64,000 bases of DNA from Clytia hemisphaerica (Eukaryota > Cnidaria > Hydrozoa > Leptothecata > Clytiidae), in assembly GCA_902728285.1 (NCBI GenBank), contig CACVBU010000498.1:806001-870000 (forward strand), given 5' to 3'. The position numbers and the translations under genes were made by a program. The notes under the pieces were generated by a model. That model saw only the letters and a list, made by a program, of their open reading frames with translations. It was not told where the DNA came from and searched no databases. This document shows positions 35,530 to 45,971 of this stretch, in pieces (position 1 is the stretch's first letter; every line of letters begins with the position of its first letter).

Positions 35530-35880
35530 GGACCAGGGGTTTAGTTACCCCCTAAGAAAATAGGTACCCCCTGAATTTTAGGTACCCCCAAACAACAGAC
35601 GTTAGTAGGTACCCCCTGTGATTGGTACCCCCTGTGACTTGAGTATATGTCAAGAAATGAAGAAAATGTATATTTTTACAATTACAAAGAAAAATGATAG
35701 TTAGATAAAAGCAAGATAGAATATAGTTCCCAAGCCCCCAGACCTTTTTGCATAAAAGTTAGATACCCCCAGAGATCATAGGTACCCCCTGAAATTGAAA
35801 AAAAATCCAGCCCCCACAGGCCCCCAGCCTTTTTCAGGAAGATTTTGGTTGTAGCCCCCCCCCTGCGGGCTGGGGGGGGG
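35530..35880. repeat. Cluster of GGTACCCCCT words and a G/C homopolymer hairpin
   Basis: The word (G)GTACCCCCTGA/TG occurs at least seven times between 35535 and 35800. At 35855-35882 CCCCCCCCC-CTGCGGGCTG-GGGGGGGGG forms a short strong hairpin. Probably a degraded MITE. Confidence 0.6.
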
Positions 35881-36879
35881 GTTCATGCCATGCAACAAAG
35901 ATGAGAGTTAGCTGAATCAAGCTCAATACAAAGACCTTGAAACCTGGAAACAAAAATAAAATGATTGATTTGATCGACACGAACACCGCTGAAACACCAA
36001 ACATTTTATTTAAACCACCAACAGACAGACAGACCAACAATAAAGTCAGTTTTATCTTCTTGTGTGTGGTTGTTCGAGCATCCTGCTTCAGGTAAGGTTC
36101 TTGGTGAACCACGCCTCTGTGTGATCAATCTGTCGAGAGAAAAAGAATCTCAGCAGATATTTTTCATGTCAATTATTGAATTGGAATTAGCTCTCCTGCA
36201 CCCAGTATATCCATGGATCTGGGGTTCATCTGGGATAGACTTAAGGTGTGTGTCCAGGGCTCTTTTGAATTTTATCCCTGAGACCACAAATCATTCACAA
36301 AGGGCAAAGTTTTTTGCTATGAAGGGAGATGCAAATAATCTTATACCTGATCCTAGAAATGTTAATTGTTATGCTAATCCAAAGCAAATGCAAATGGGAA
36401 ATCATAAAAGCCAGACGAAAACATATTTTATGAATGTACTCACAGTCAGCTTTAGCGCCACTACCACTATGACTCTCCTCCCCATCTAATTTTCCAGTGT
36501 ACGTCCATTCGCATATCTATAAAAAGGTAAATTTTCGAGGGTGGTGGAGTTTTTGTTATCGTGTAGAGCTTTATAGCACTAAGTTACAGACCGTCAAAAA
36601 GTCTAAACTGGTCTATGGTGGCTGAACATTGATTTTATCTCTTCTTCTTCTACTATTTGGCATTTTACTATCAAAATGCTCGGCCACCATACTATTTCAT
36701 AGTCAGTAAATTCGTTTTTCCTTTATGAAATTAAATAAAATAGCCGGAGAGGCAGAATCGAAAGCTTGCAATTTTTTTTGTAGATTTCCATGAGCCACAA
36801 CATAGCAGCACCACGCAGACTACATTTTTTGGTACTTTTGGGAATTTGTCTGTTTTATCTCAAAGGAGAATACTGTCAG

Positions 36880-37420
36880 GCTTTACAGGTATTAGCTTTT
36901 TCTTTCCTTTATTAATGCTATTCATAGGGTCCAAATTTTCCCAAATTTCAATATGTTTTTCCTCGATTCTAGACCTAAAATTTTCCAATTTTCAAAACAT
37001 CGGGCAAGAGCAGCCACCGGCTAGAAATTATGAAATATCTGTTCTTGAGGTCCCTTTCTCCTGAAAAAAACTGTCTGTTCTGTATCCTGTCCTGGGCTCT
37101 CCTGGATTATATCATCTATTCTGGGAAAAAATGGGACTCCTGGAAAATGTATATCTGTTCTCTAGCAATATTATGCTCCTGGAAAATGAGACCTTTTAAG
37201 AAAATTAGGAAGCTCCCTGGAAAAAAAATGTGGCATTTGGTTGTGTTTTTCACAATTTAGCTCCTGGATTCTTTGAACAGATTGCCCTCTGGAAAATTGT
37301 ATGTGTTTTTTCTTAAAATGTGCTCCTGGATTTTAAGAACAGATGTTTTAAAGGCGACCCCTGGATTTTACAGATTTTACCTAGGTGTTTTGAAGAAAGT
37401 TTTATCCATTAAATTTACTC
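36880..37420. repeat. Degenerate CTCCTGGA(TTTT/AAAA) repeats
   Basis: About ten irregular copies of CTCCTGGATTTTnnGAACAG or CTCCTGGAAAATG lie here; a few similar words occur at 24480-24570. No coding potential is supported. Confidence 0.55.
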
Positions 37421-38371
37421 TCCTGGTAGGGTGGACAGGCCAAAATTTTCCCCTCAATTTTCAGAAATCAAACTAATTTTATTTGAAAGTCCTTACCTTT
37501 GTGAGAAAAATGAGGGGTCATTTATTAGAATTGGTTAAGTATTCCCAAAGTTATTCCATTTTCAAAACACAAAAAAATCACCTTTTCAAAGAATCGCCTC
37601 CTTACACCACGCCAGCAAGAAATAATTTTCGGAAGCACAAAAATCACGCCAAAAATGGCGGATGAAATCTAGGCTTCCATGTGGCGGGGTGTGGGAAGTA
37701 CTAATGCATTGAAGTTCATTTTTGTAAATTCTTCCTCGTTCCGCGCAAAAAATCCCGACGAGTGCGCACCCTACTCCTGGAAAAAAAGAACAGATATTTC
37801 AAAAAAATCTGCCGGCGGCGTTCTTGATCGGGTGGCATATCCCACATTCCATCTGCCATTGCATTATGGCTAGCTATAATCATGCTGAGTCAATAAGCAG
37901 AATTTTTGCAGGGTAGTTTAATAGCCTACAAAGGCATATAACGGGTACATATATTGCTGGTCGACAAAGATAAACTAACATCAATTAACATTGTAAAAAA
38001 TTGAAAAATTGAAAGCTTTCATCCTTTATTAAAAGAATCTGATCTACCGATAGTTAGTCACACTAGCATCCCTCTGAAATGTGTATCAAAGATAAACAGG
38101 GCTGCAAATAAATATTTTTAGTCAATCGGACATCATGTTCGACTGAAATGAAATCCTGTCGGTCAAACTCAAAATCCTGACGGTCATTCAGTCTATATTT
38201 TACAAAGTTACGAAGAAAGCTAGTATATAAAAGTGACCCTTGGAACAACTCGTTGCTGTCACATATAATTGATTTGATAAAAGTGATCTTAGAAATACCC
38301 TTGAAAATTACGAAGTAAGCAAGTCAATAAAGTGATTAGAAACACACTTGAAAGTTACAAAAATTACTAAT

Positions 38372-38562
38372 TTCAACATCCTTCTTTATAGATAGGAATA
38401 ATAAGAAGGTCAAAATCACTGATAGACTAAAGATTTTTCCTCTCATCGCGCTAATCAAAGTCAATCAGCGATTCCGACCTTCCTCAGTTTTTATTGTTCC
38501 TATCTCTAAAGAAGGGTGTCGAAATTAGAAGACGGATGTTGACATTAGACCAACTTACGGTA
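38372..38562. mobile_element. MITE of the TACCGTAA-TTGGTCTAAT family, left end truncated
   Basis: The right end, inverted, reads TACCGTAAGTTGGTCTAATG and TCAACATCC, matching 27839-28051. The left end retains only TCAACATCCTTCT. The interior is a long imperfect inverted repeat (GATAGGAATAATAA versus TTTATTGTTCCTATC). Confidence 0.7.
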
Positions 38563-38616
38563 CATTTGATACTATTTTTAGCATAAAGTCATTTTAAAAC
38601 CTTTCCTGATCACAAC

Positions 38617-38899
38617 TACTGTCAACTGCTCTAACTTGGGACGATTGGTCGAAACATGGGACTGGTTGATATCTGTTCTGTATTTTCACTAACAGTACTG
38701 TTAAATCTCTTTGACAGCAATTTTGTTTTGATAACTCCACCAAGTTTATCAATCATACTTCTTCTTTCCTCTTCGACACTTGCGTGTGTTCCACTACGGA
38801 TTTTTTTCATATTTTTATTTAAAAGCCTACTCGGTGCGAAAGAGAAATCATGTATTTTTTAATACGCCGTTCATTAACTCAAATCAAATGACTTTGGAG
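38617..38899. mobile_element. MITE of the TACCGTCAACTGCTC family, right end truncated
   Basis: It starts TACTGTCAACTGCTCTAACT and is about 85% alike to the reverse complement of 53438-53944 (shared CACCAAGTTTATCAATCATA, CCACTACGGATTTTTTTC, AAATCAAATGACTTTGGAG). An internal portion is missing compared with that copy, and the right TIR stops at TTTGGAG. Confidence 0.75.
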
Positions 38900-39093
38900 G
38901 TTCGGTGAAATGGTTTTTCTATTTATAAAAAGTAGATTGCTGACGTGTGGAAAGGAATTTCGGCATGACTGATCCTTTTGTTTCGATAATAACATCAAAG
39001 CGGGAATTAATTTTCTTCTCGTTTCTTTCTTTCCTTTTTCTTTCTTATAAGTTCACGCTTTCCCTCGCCACTCTCAAAGCGTGGTCCAGCTGG

Positions 39094-39169
39094 AGCGTGG
39101 TTAGCTCAAGCGGTTAGATCGTCTGTCTCATAAGCATGGGGCTCCGAGCTCGATTCCGGAGGGTGTCCA
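39094..39169 (+). repeat. tRNA-like module (Met-CAT-like), left arm
   Basis: The A-box-like TTAGCTCAAGCGG and B-box-like GCTCGATTCC are spaced as in a tRNA gene, and the anticodon-loop position reads CTCATAA. The acceptor ends do not pair, so this is a tRNA-derived pol III promoter head rather than a working tRNA gene. Confidence 0.6.
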
Positions 39170-39788
39170 ATTTATAATTATAATGAAGGTCAATCAAACA
39201 AGTAACTAGCATATATTACCTCCGCTCTCTGTCTAAGGTTTAGATAAGCTATGATAGCATCACTTAATAAGAACTTTTTTAAGTTTTTTTTTCTTCAATC
39301 TTTTTTTTGCCACAAGCGATTATTCGAGGCTGAGATATAGAAGAACGGGTATAGGTGTTTGTGCCTGCGTTTGCTGACTGACAGTTTCACTTTCACTTTC
39401 ACTTTCAGCCAGCGAGTGAGCGAGCGATTCTTTGTATAAGAGAATCGTCAAATAACTTCTTTCAGAATCATTGAACTTCTCGTTTTATACTTTAAAGGCA
39501 GAATAATAATTGATTTCCGGGTCAAAATGTTTGGCACTTGATCCAATCGTTTGCTTATCTTTCTTGCGTCATTATTTGAATTTCAGTATTCAATGCTTAT
39601 AAAATACGGTTGTTATAAGAGTATTAAACTCCTCACTAGGAGGGAACAGATCATTGATTCGAATTGAACACGTAATTACTAATAGCAATTAACATTACAT
39701 ACTGCATCGATATCTCTTCACTCTAATGAAAATGTGATAAATTAAAGTGATGAGAGAATCACAAAAAAAATCACGAATTGAAAAAATT

Positions 39789-39862
39789 GGACATCCATTG
39801 GAATCGAACTCGGAGCCCCATGCATATGAGACAGACGATTTAACCGCTTGAGCTAACCACGC
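39789..39862 (-). repeat. tRNA-like module (Met-CAT-like), right arm
   Basis: Inverted copy of the left module, about 90% alike. It has the A box (TTAGCTCAAGCGG) and a better B box (GTTCGATTCC). The acceptor stem is not formed. Confidence 0.6.
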
Positions 39863-40410
39863 TTGATTCCCGCTTTGATGTTATTATCGAAACAAAAAGA
39901 TCAGTCATGCCGAAATTCCTTTCCACACGTCAGCAATCTACTTTTTATAAATAGAAAAACTAGATTGTAAGGAAGATTCTAAAAAAAATAGCTGTTTCTT
40001 AGACGACTGCGTTATATAGAAATAGAAATAGAAAGAAAGCAAGCTGATAAAAGTTAGAAACACTCTTGAAAGTTTATGAAGAAAGCTATCGATAACGGTG
40101 ATCTTTTAGAAACACTACGGAGAAAACCAGTCAATAAAACAGTTGTCTTAGAACATTCGTTAATTAAAATTACAAAGAACGCACTCAATTAAAAAGTAAA
40201 CTTTAGAAACACTCTTCGAATCTGCAATAAAGGGAGTGAGTATGAAAAGAATAGGTTAAGTAAGAGACAGGGGTTTGAGATTTATTTTCAACTTAAGTTT
40301 ATGGTTTATTTCTCATTCAGACATCATGACTGATACAAATGGTTTTCAGTCGGTCAAAAGGCTTTTTCATTGGGACATTGACCAATGACTGACGCTTATT
40401 TGCAGCCCTG

Positions 40411-41870
40411 GATTAAATTGTACAGACGTCGAAAAAATAAAATTGAAAATTGCGGCCGAGGGAACACTGGGGAAAATTAAAAATCTGGAGTTTTCAATCG
40501 CTTATTACAGCGCAGAATAAGACAGTGAGCTGCAGTGAAATCCGGGGGGACTTAGGCAGAATTTGTGCCGGGTATGTGCAAGTCATAAGGGTCCCTTTTC
40601 ACACCCTTGAAAGTTTCTCGAAGGGGTACATAAACCATTAAAAAGGAAATTGAGTCTCTGTAAGGGTCCAAAAATCAAGAAATTCAAAAGATTGGACTTG
40701 GGTCAGTAACAAGTCATCAAGCCTCTTCAAATGAGTGTGACCACCTTCTTTCAGTGAAAACTAAAGGAAGGGTAAATTGTGGACCAAAAACTAATTTGAA
40801 TTCTATTGGACACACACCAGATCGGCAAAATCGAATTTAACAAAAAATTAAATTGGGTGTGGTGTCATCATTTTCGTGCTATCAATTTGTGGAATTTTGG
40901 AATTTCAGTCCCATTCAGGGTCCCTTTTTTCACAAATTTCAGCAAAATTTTTGAAAAGACGAGTCGCACGTAGGGTCCATTTTTTGGACCCCAGCGGAGC
41001 ACCCCCGTCAGTCGGGAAGGGTAGTGGGGGTTTGGACATTTAGAGTGCAAAAACATTTTCTTCATTGCCAAACCATTGTTGTGACATTCTATACCACTGC
41101 ATTGAAACTCACTTTTTCTGAAAGAAACGATGGTAAGGAAAAGTGCTAGGAAAATACCCTGAGAGTGGAATATTATCAAAAAGAAAATTTTAAAGAAATG
41201 GAAAAATGAAGATGAAAAGTGAAGAAGAATCTTAGAACAACATAAATGCAAAACCAAATCTAAAACTGTCTAAAAATATTTAATCAGTCAAAAATACAGC
41301 TTAAAACTTTCCCTGGTTCACTTGAAAAGGGCTCTATTTTGTTGTCTTTTAAAATGGTTTTCATAGTCAATAGTTATAACCTTTAGACTATATCTTATTT
41401 AGATGTTTTACATTGATGATTATAACATCAAAGAATCACTTGTGTGAAAATGATAATTATAGCACAGTTTACTTTAGGCGTACAAACTTTCGCGAGCAGA
41501 AACTTTCGTGAGGGCGAAAAACTTACAACATTTACTTTCCCAAATTTGAGGAAAAAATGTTTTTCACGAGCGGAAACTTTCGCGAATTGTTGGAAAAAAA
41601 TGACAACTTTCGAATGAAAATTGCCTTAAAAGTGAATGCTCTTCGACTTTAAAAAGGGATAAAAGATAAGAAAATGTCGAAAATTTGATATTTATTGTAG
41701 GATTTCGAGTTTTTTTGGATTTCCAATTTTTTTGAGAAATTTTTGCGAGCATAAACTTACTTGAAGAATTTTCGAAAACAAAGTTTTGAAGTAGTTGATT
41801 TTTATTCTTTCATTTCTGTTTTGATAAATTTATGTATATACCTTGCAAACCAATTTTTGTCTTTTTTTAG
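40411..41870. other. Gene-free stretch upstream of the CaRF-like gene
   Basis: No coding exon supported. It includes a GC-richer patch around 40975-41040 and, at 41488-41585, a dispersed repeat. Part is likely promoter, 5' UTR and first intron of the CaRF-like gene, since 41870 is a good splice acceptor. Confidence 0.45.
41488..41585 (+). repeat. Dispersed repeat TACAAACTTTCGCGAGCAG
   Basis: TACAAACTTTCGCGAGCAGA, TTTTCACGAGCGGAAAC and TTTCGCGAATTG recur in the same order at 60975-61085. The unit CTTTCGCGAGC is repeated and partly palindromic. Confidence 0.7.
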
Positions 41871-41887
41871 GCTTAGTTTTCATCATA

Positions 41888-44800
41888 ATGGATGTGATTA
41901 TGGAAGGAGAGGGTATGGAGACTGGTGATCCAGGTAACCAGCAAGGTGGGACCATCCAAATCCATGCTCAAGCTTATGTCAACATTGGTATCCCTGATGA
42001 CCACAAATCAATAGCTGAAAAAGAATCTGAAGTTTTATCTCTCATCATTTTAAACAACCAAGGTGATAATGGTTTACCTAATGTTCAAATTACTGAAAAT
42101 GTGGACCATTTGGAACATCACAATGTCCAAGGTGTGGTTGCTGGTGGTAATATGATGGTAGGAGAGGAACAATCTAACGAGAACAATGAAGCAGCAGAAG
42201 CTATTGAACGGAACGAGGATCTGGTGGTTGATAATGATGAAGTAGCTTTTGAAGAACAGGAACAATTAGCAGGTTAATCTTTAAAAAAATAAACTAAAAA
42301 ATTTCTTAACTTTTAGTCTGGATATACTTTTTGGTATTTTAGTATCCAGTGGTACTAAAAGGATTTTTAAGTTTTTTGGGTATACCACCACGTCACTAAA
42401 CATCATGATGTCCAAGATTTAGTACCAACCCCCCTGAATCTCTATAGTACTCATATCCACATGTCAAATTTTTCACCACTAATCACCCTTTAAGATATAC
42501 CGTCCATTAAATTAGATTGAATCTCCCTCAATAGCTCTAAGCACTTCAGAACTTTGTAGCATTGGTCATTTTGTCATATTGGTCACGTGGTTTTGTACCA
42601 CCATTCCAAAAGGACAGGAAACGTTTAATGACTTCTTTTATTGATTCCTCCCTTGGAACAATACTTACAGCAATGCAAAGAAGCAAATTAGAGTCGGAGT
42701 AGTTAATGTTTAACCATTATTGTTTCACAGACCAAACGCTAAAGATTGAAAAGAAAAACATTTGAAATAAAGATAATCATTTGTCATCAAATTTATTTTT
42801 ATCACTTTCAGGTACTGGTGATTTTGCTGTCACTGGTGATTCCACCATGATCACGATGGAATTCCATGCTGCAGATGCGGCTTGGATCACTCTTTTAGAT
42901 CGATTTGAATTGCTTATGAATGATAATCGTATAAGAGGTATTTTTGTGGTTTTCTTGTTGTGTTCTGTTGGCCCTCTTCATCATACATACACACATTAGC
43001 GTGTTTTTTTTGGGAACGAAGTGAATTTATTTTGGCTCTAAAAAGATCAGTAACTATTTTGTAAATAATAATTAATTAGTAATTGGTTGGGTCCTCTATG
43101 TTTGAAAAAGTACGGGCTGTCTTTTTTTTGGAACTGGCTTCAATTCTAAATTTATTCAGCATTTATAAAATTTTCCTGTGTAGCATTCTAAAGTATTCTT
43201 AACCTTGCAAGATTTTAATTCAATCAAACGGAATAGAAAGACTCATTCAATTGCCCGTTATGTTTCCGAAGGGCTGTTTAGTTTTCATCATTGATAGTGC
43301 CTATCGATTTAGGGGTTTCGACTGATATAAGACCTTTGACAGTACATCTCGACACAATAGACCTTTTCATAAATTACGTCACGAATATCACTTGCCTCGT
43401 ATTCAAACAATTACCATGATGATAATGTCTCTTGAGACATTAGATGAATTTTTTATGAATAGGAAGTAGTTTTAATAAAATCCGCTGGGAGTTAATCACC
43501 ATGGCAATAATTTCGAAACGAGGCAAGTGATGTTCGTAACGTAATTTATGAAAAGATCTATTTCTGTAATATTGAACTGGGTGGCGTAAATCACAGCTTT
43601 TGCATGCATTTAGATGTAGTGGAAGGCAAAACATATAAACACATTAAATCAAAAAAATGATCGGGTAGGGCTAGCATAGACTTCTTTGTACGTTACTGCT
43701 CCGATCATTCATTCAACTGATAATCTCAAAAGAGTGTACATTATAAAATTTATTCACTACATTTGTTTAGGTTACGTGGAAGGCGAGAAACAATTTCTCT
43801 GTTTATGGGAGAGTTTCCAATCGTCCACAATGTCAACATTCGTCGTCCGTAGCAGTGATAAATTTTACAAGATGGCCGATGAAAGGGACGAGAATGCAAT
43901 CCAAGGAAGGATACTGAGAGGAAAAGCAAAATGGAGTCGAACACCTTTAGTTCAGTATGATGGTGTACCGTTCGTTAGTATTGAACGAAAATATTTCGGC
44001 TGCAGGTTTGAAACATCTTTTTGTTTTCTGTCATATCGACTTAACAACACTTTCATTGGTTCATTTGTTGATAAATTTCCAGTTAAATAGTTTCAGTGTG
44101 GATGCATTTAGCCTTTATTTCCAATTTCTCAGAAGGTTTTTTCTTTCATAATAACGTATTTTTATTCTTCAAGATCGCAGCAACTTTATGCTAAAATTCT
44201 GCCAGACATTTTAAAATTATATATACTCTTTTCGAGTTTGAAATTTGAAGTGTGTCCTTAAAAATGCTGTCAAGACGCCAGTTTCGATTAGTTCACATCC
44301 AAAAAGTCCAAACTCCTTTTTTAAATTCAATTTTGTAGATTGGGAGGTACAGAACGGCAGAACGCAAAGAAAGGTCAATTCAAAACAAAGCGTAATGGGC
44401 ATAGTGTGAAAGTTGGATGTCCTGCAGATGCTGATGTCTTGGAGGTGAGAAAGTCATTTTGTCCGTGAAAACTCTTACTTTGGAAATAAGACATGTGCAA
44501 TGATTCTATTCTATGCATATCGATCAATTCATCTCATGCAGTACTTTTAAGGAATATTTTTGTTATTTCCCAGAGTAGCTGTTCCATTGTAAACTAAACG
44601 ATAAAGCCCGAATGTGAATATCAAGAAGATATTATAAAGAGGAATTTTTTATTGGGCAGCCTGATTTGATCCAAGAATTGTTACTCAATTTCTTCTTAGG
44701 TTTGGCGTGTACCAAGTCTCACTGTCCCAGATAACATCAAAGTCAATAGAGAACGGCGCCGCGTCAAAACACAACTCTTATCTCATGTCTTCCAGCATAT

Positions 44801-45971
44801 TCGTTCTGGAGATTATGTCAAACGTTTTTACGTCACCCTACCGTTAATCACTAAACATCAAAATCACCCAGTACTGGACACTAATGCTGGTAGACTGAAA
44901 ATTGTACACCCTCGTATTATTGAGAAAATTCACGAAATAGTACAACAAGGGATAAGCGAAAAACGTGTAGTGAAATATATGTTAGAGGAATTTGTTCAAG
45001 ATATTCAAACAGAGCTCGGAATAGAAATCCAAGAATCAGACCGGTCATATTACCCCACGGACAGAGATATTAATAATCATATACGGAACGCATTAACTCT
45101 AGTCAAAAAGGAAGAAAGTCAGGCTTTAGAGAATTCGGAACTACCTGATTTGACCAGTGAACCTTTATCGTATAGCACTGAAGTAGTAGGACCACCGAGT
45201 TTTGTGAGTATTCCTACTGCTTGTGAAATGAACCTTGACATGAACGATGGCTCAACGTCGGCTATTTATCAGACTTCATCGGTAGACCAATCAGAGAACA
45301 CTACCACCGCAACTTTCGTCGAAACCACCATGGTTGATCCTAACAATTCGAGTTATTCAGAAACCAAGAACTTTTTATCTTCACACGAGGTTACAACGCT
45401 TGAAGATATTGTACAGAATGGCGTGTTACAATATTATACGCAAAATTCGGCAGGTAATATCGAGGTTGCGGAGACAACGGTAACCGAAACGCCTGAAGAC
45501 TCAGTAACGGTTGAAAACACTGACCCGCAAAATGACTCTATAGAAAACACACTCGAAACAGATGCGACAGTCATAAAAGGGGAAACCAGTACCGAAGAAG
45601 TTGTCGAAATTCCTAAAGACTCTGAAGTGTCGTCTGACGTCGACGTAAACATTTTAATCGAACATTGTAAACGAAACCCGAACCCACCACCCATCGCCCA
45701 TAAGAAAAAACGGAAATGGGCGCAGCGGAACGCCCGTTCAATGCGTAAGCATTTAGACATGAAAACCTTACTAAAATCAGAAATCGGAAATAGTTTCGCT
45801 ATCATTAATCAAGCACTTGCGAATGAGAACGACGAAGCAAAATTGAAACTTGTTTTAAAGAAAGTGAAATTGTTACAGCGGATTATACAAGGAAAGGATT
45901 TGATAAAACGTAGAGGTCGTAAAGTTGGTATTCATTCAATGATAAGTGTTAGTATGGATAATGAATACTAG
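41888..45971 (+). CDS. CaRF/ALS2CR8-like transcription factor, five coding exons, complete
   Basis: Exons 41888-42272, 42812-42937, 43771-44005, 44339-44444 and 44700-45971 join in phase with GT-AG introns and encode 707 residues ending at TAG (45969-45971). The N-terminus is acidic and Asn/Gln-rich (MDVIMEGEGMETGDPGNQ). Exons 3-5 hold the conserved core. It runs VVRSSDKFYKMADERDE, then GTERQNAKKGQFKTKRNGHS, VKVGCPADADVLEVWRVP, LLSHVFQHIRSGDYVKRFYV, HPRIIEKIHEIVQQGISEKR and finally RSYYPTDRDINNHIRNAL. The (F/Y)YPTDRDI-NHI ending and the GCPA segment are characteristic of the ALS2CR8 domain of calcium-responsive transcription factor, and the length is close to the vertebrate protein. The C-terminal half is Thr/Glu-rich with a basic patch (AHKKKRKWAQRNARSMRK), a likely nuclear signal. 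The function is inferred from the family, where calcium-regulated DNA binding is described. A splice acceptor at 41870 implies an upstream non-coding exon. Confidence 0.82.
42332..42447 (-). repeat. Copy of the dispersed GGTACTAAA repeat in intron 1
   Basis: Reverse-complement match of about 80% to 16257-16372, sharing CATCATGA, TTTAGTGACGTGGTG and TTTTAGTACCA. It sits in intron 1 of the CaRF-like gene. Confidence 0.65.
43358..43560. mobile_element. 203-bp MITE of the TAGACCTTTTC family in intron 2 of the CaRF-like gene
   Basis: The left end TAGACCTTTTCATAAATTAC matches the inverted right end TAGATCTTTTCATAAATTAC, and the arms continue through ATCACTTGCCTCGT for about 50 bp. TA flanks both ends. 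Confidence 0.85.

Larger units (their letters stand above)
38913..39960. mobile_element. Fold-back element with 95-bp inverted arms, each followed by a tRNA-like module
   Basis: 38913-39007 and the reverse complement of 39960-39866 agree at about 94 of 95 positions (start GTTTTTCTATTTATAAAAAG, end ATCAAAGCGGGAAT). Immediately inside each arm comes a tRNA-like sequence pointing inwards; the left arm has about 80 extra bp (a C/T-rich tract) between arm and tRNA module. The 600-bp middle is AT-rich with no frame. Confidence 0.8.
38097..40410. mobile_element. 2.3-kb hAT-like non-autonomous element, itself filled with nested elements
   Basis: CAGGGCTGCAAATAA (38097-38111) is the exact inverted repeat of the right end (40396-40410). 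Flanks GATAAA (left) and GATTAA (right) differ by one base and may be an eroded target duplication. Inside lie minisatellite blocks near both ends, two MITEs (38372-38562 and 38617-38899) and the fold-back element at 38913-39960. Its TIR resembles that of the autonomous element at 30325 (CAGTGCTGCAAATAA), so that transposase could plausibly act on it. Confidence 0.75.

Noticed and set aside
36064-36489. 141-codon frame on the plus strand
   Set aside because: No family resemblance, no splice partners, and surrounding sequence is repeat-derived.
39094-39169. Functional tRNA-Met gene
   Set aside because: Anticodon loop reads CAT, but the acceptor stem is absent and an inverted copy lies in the other arm.
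45434-45805. 123-codon antisense frame
   Set aside because: It lies opposite the last coding exon of the CaRF-like gene and is a shadow of its codon use.
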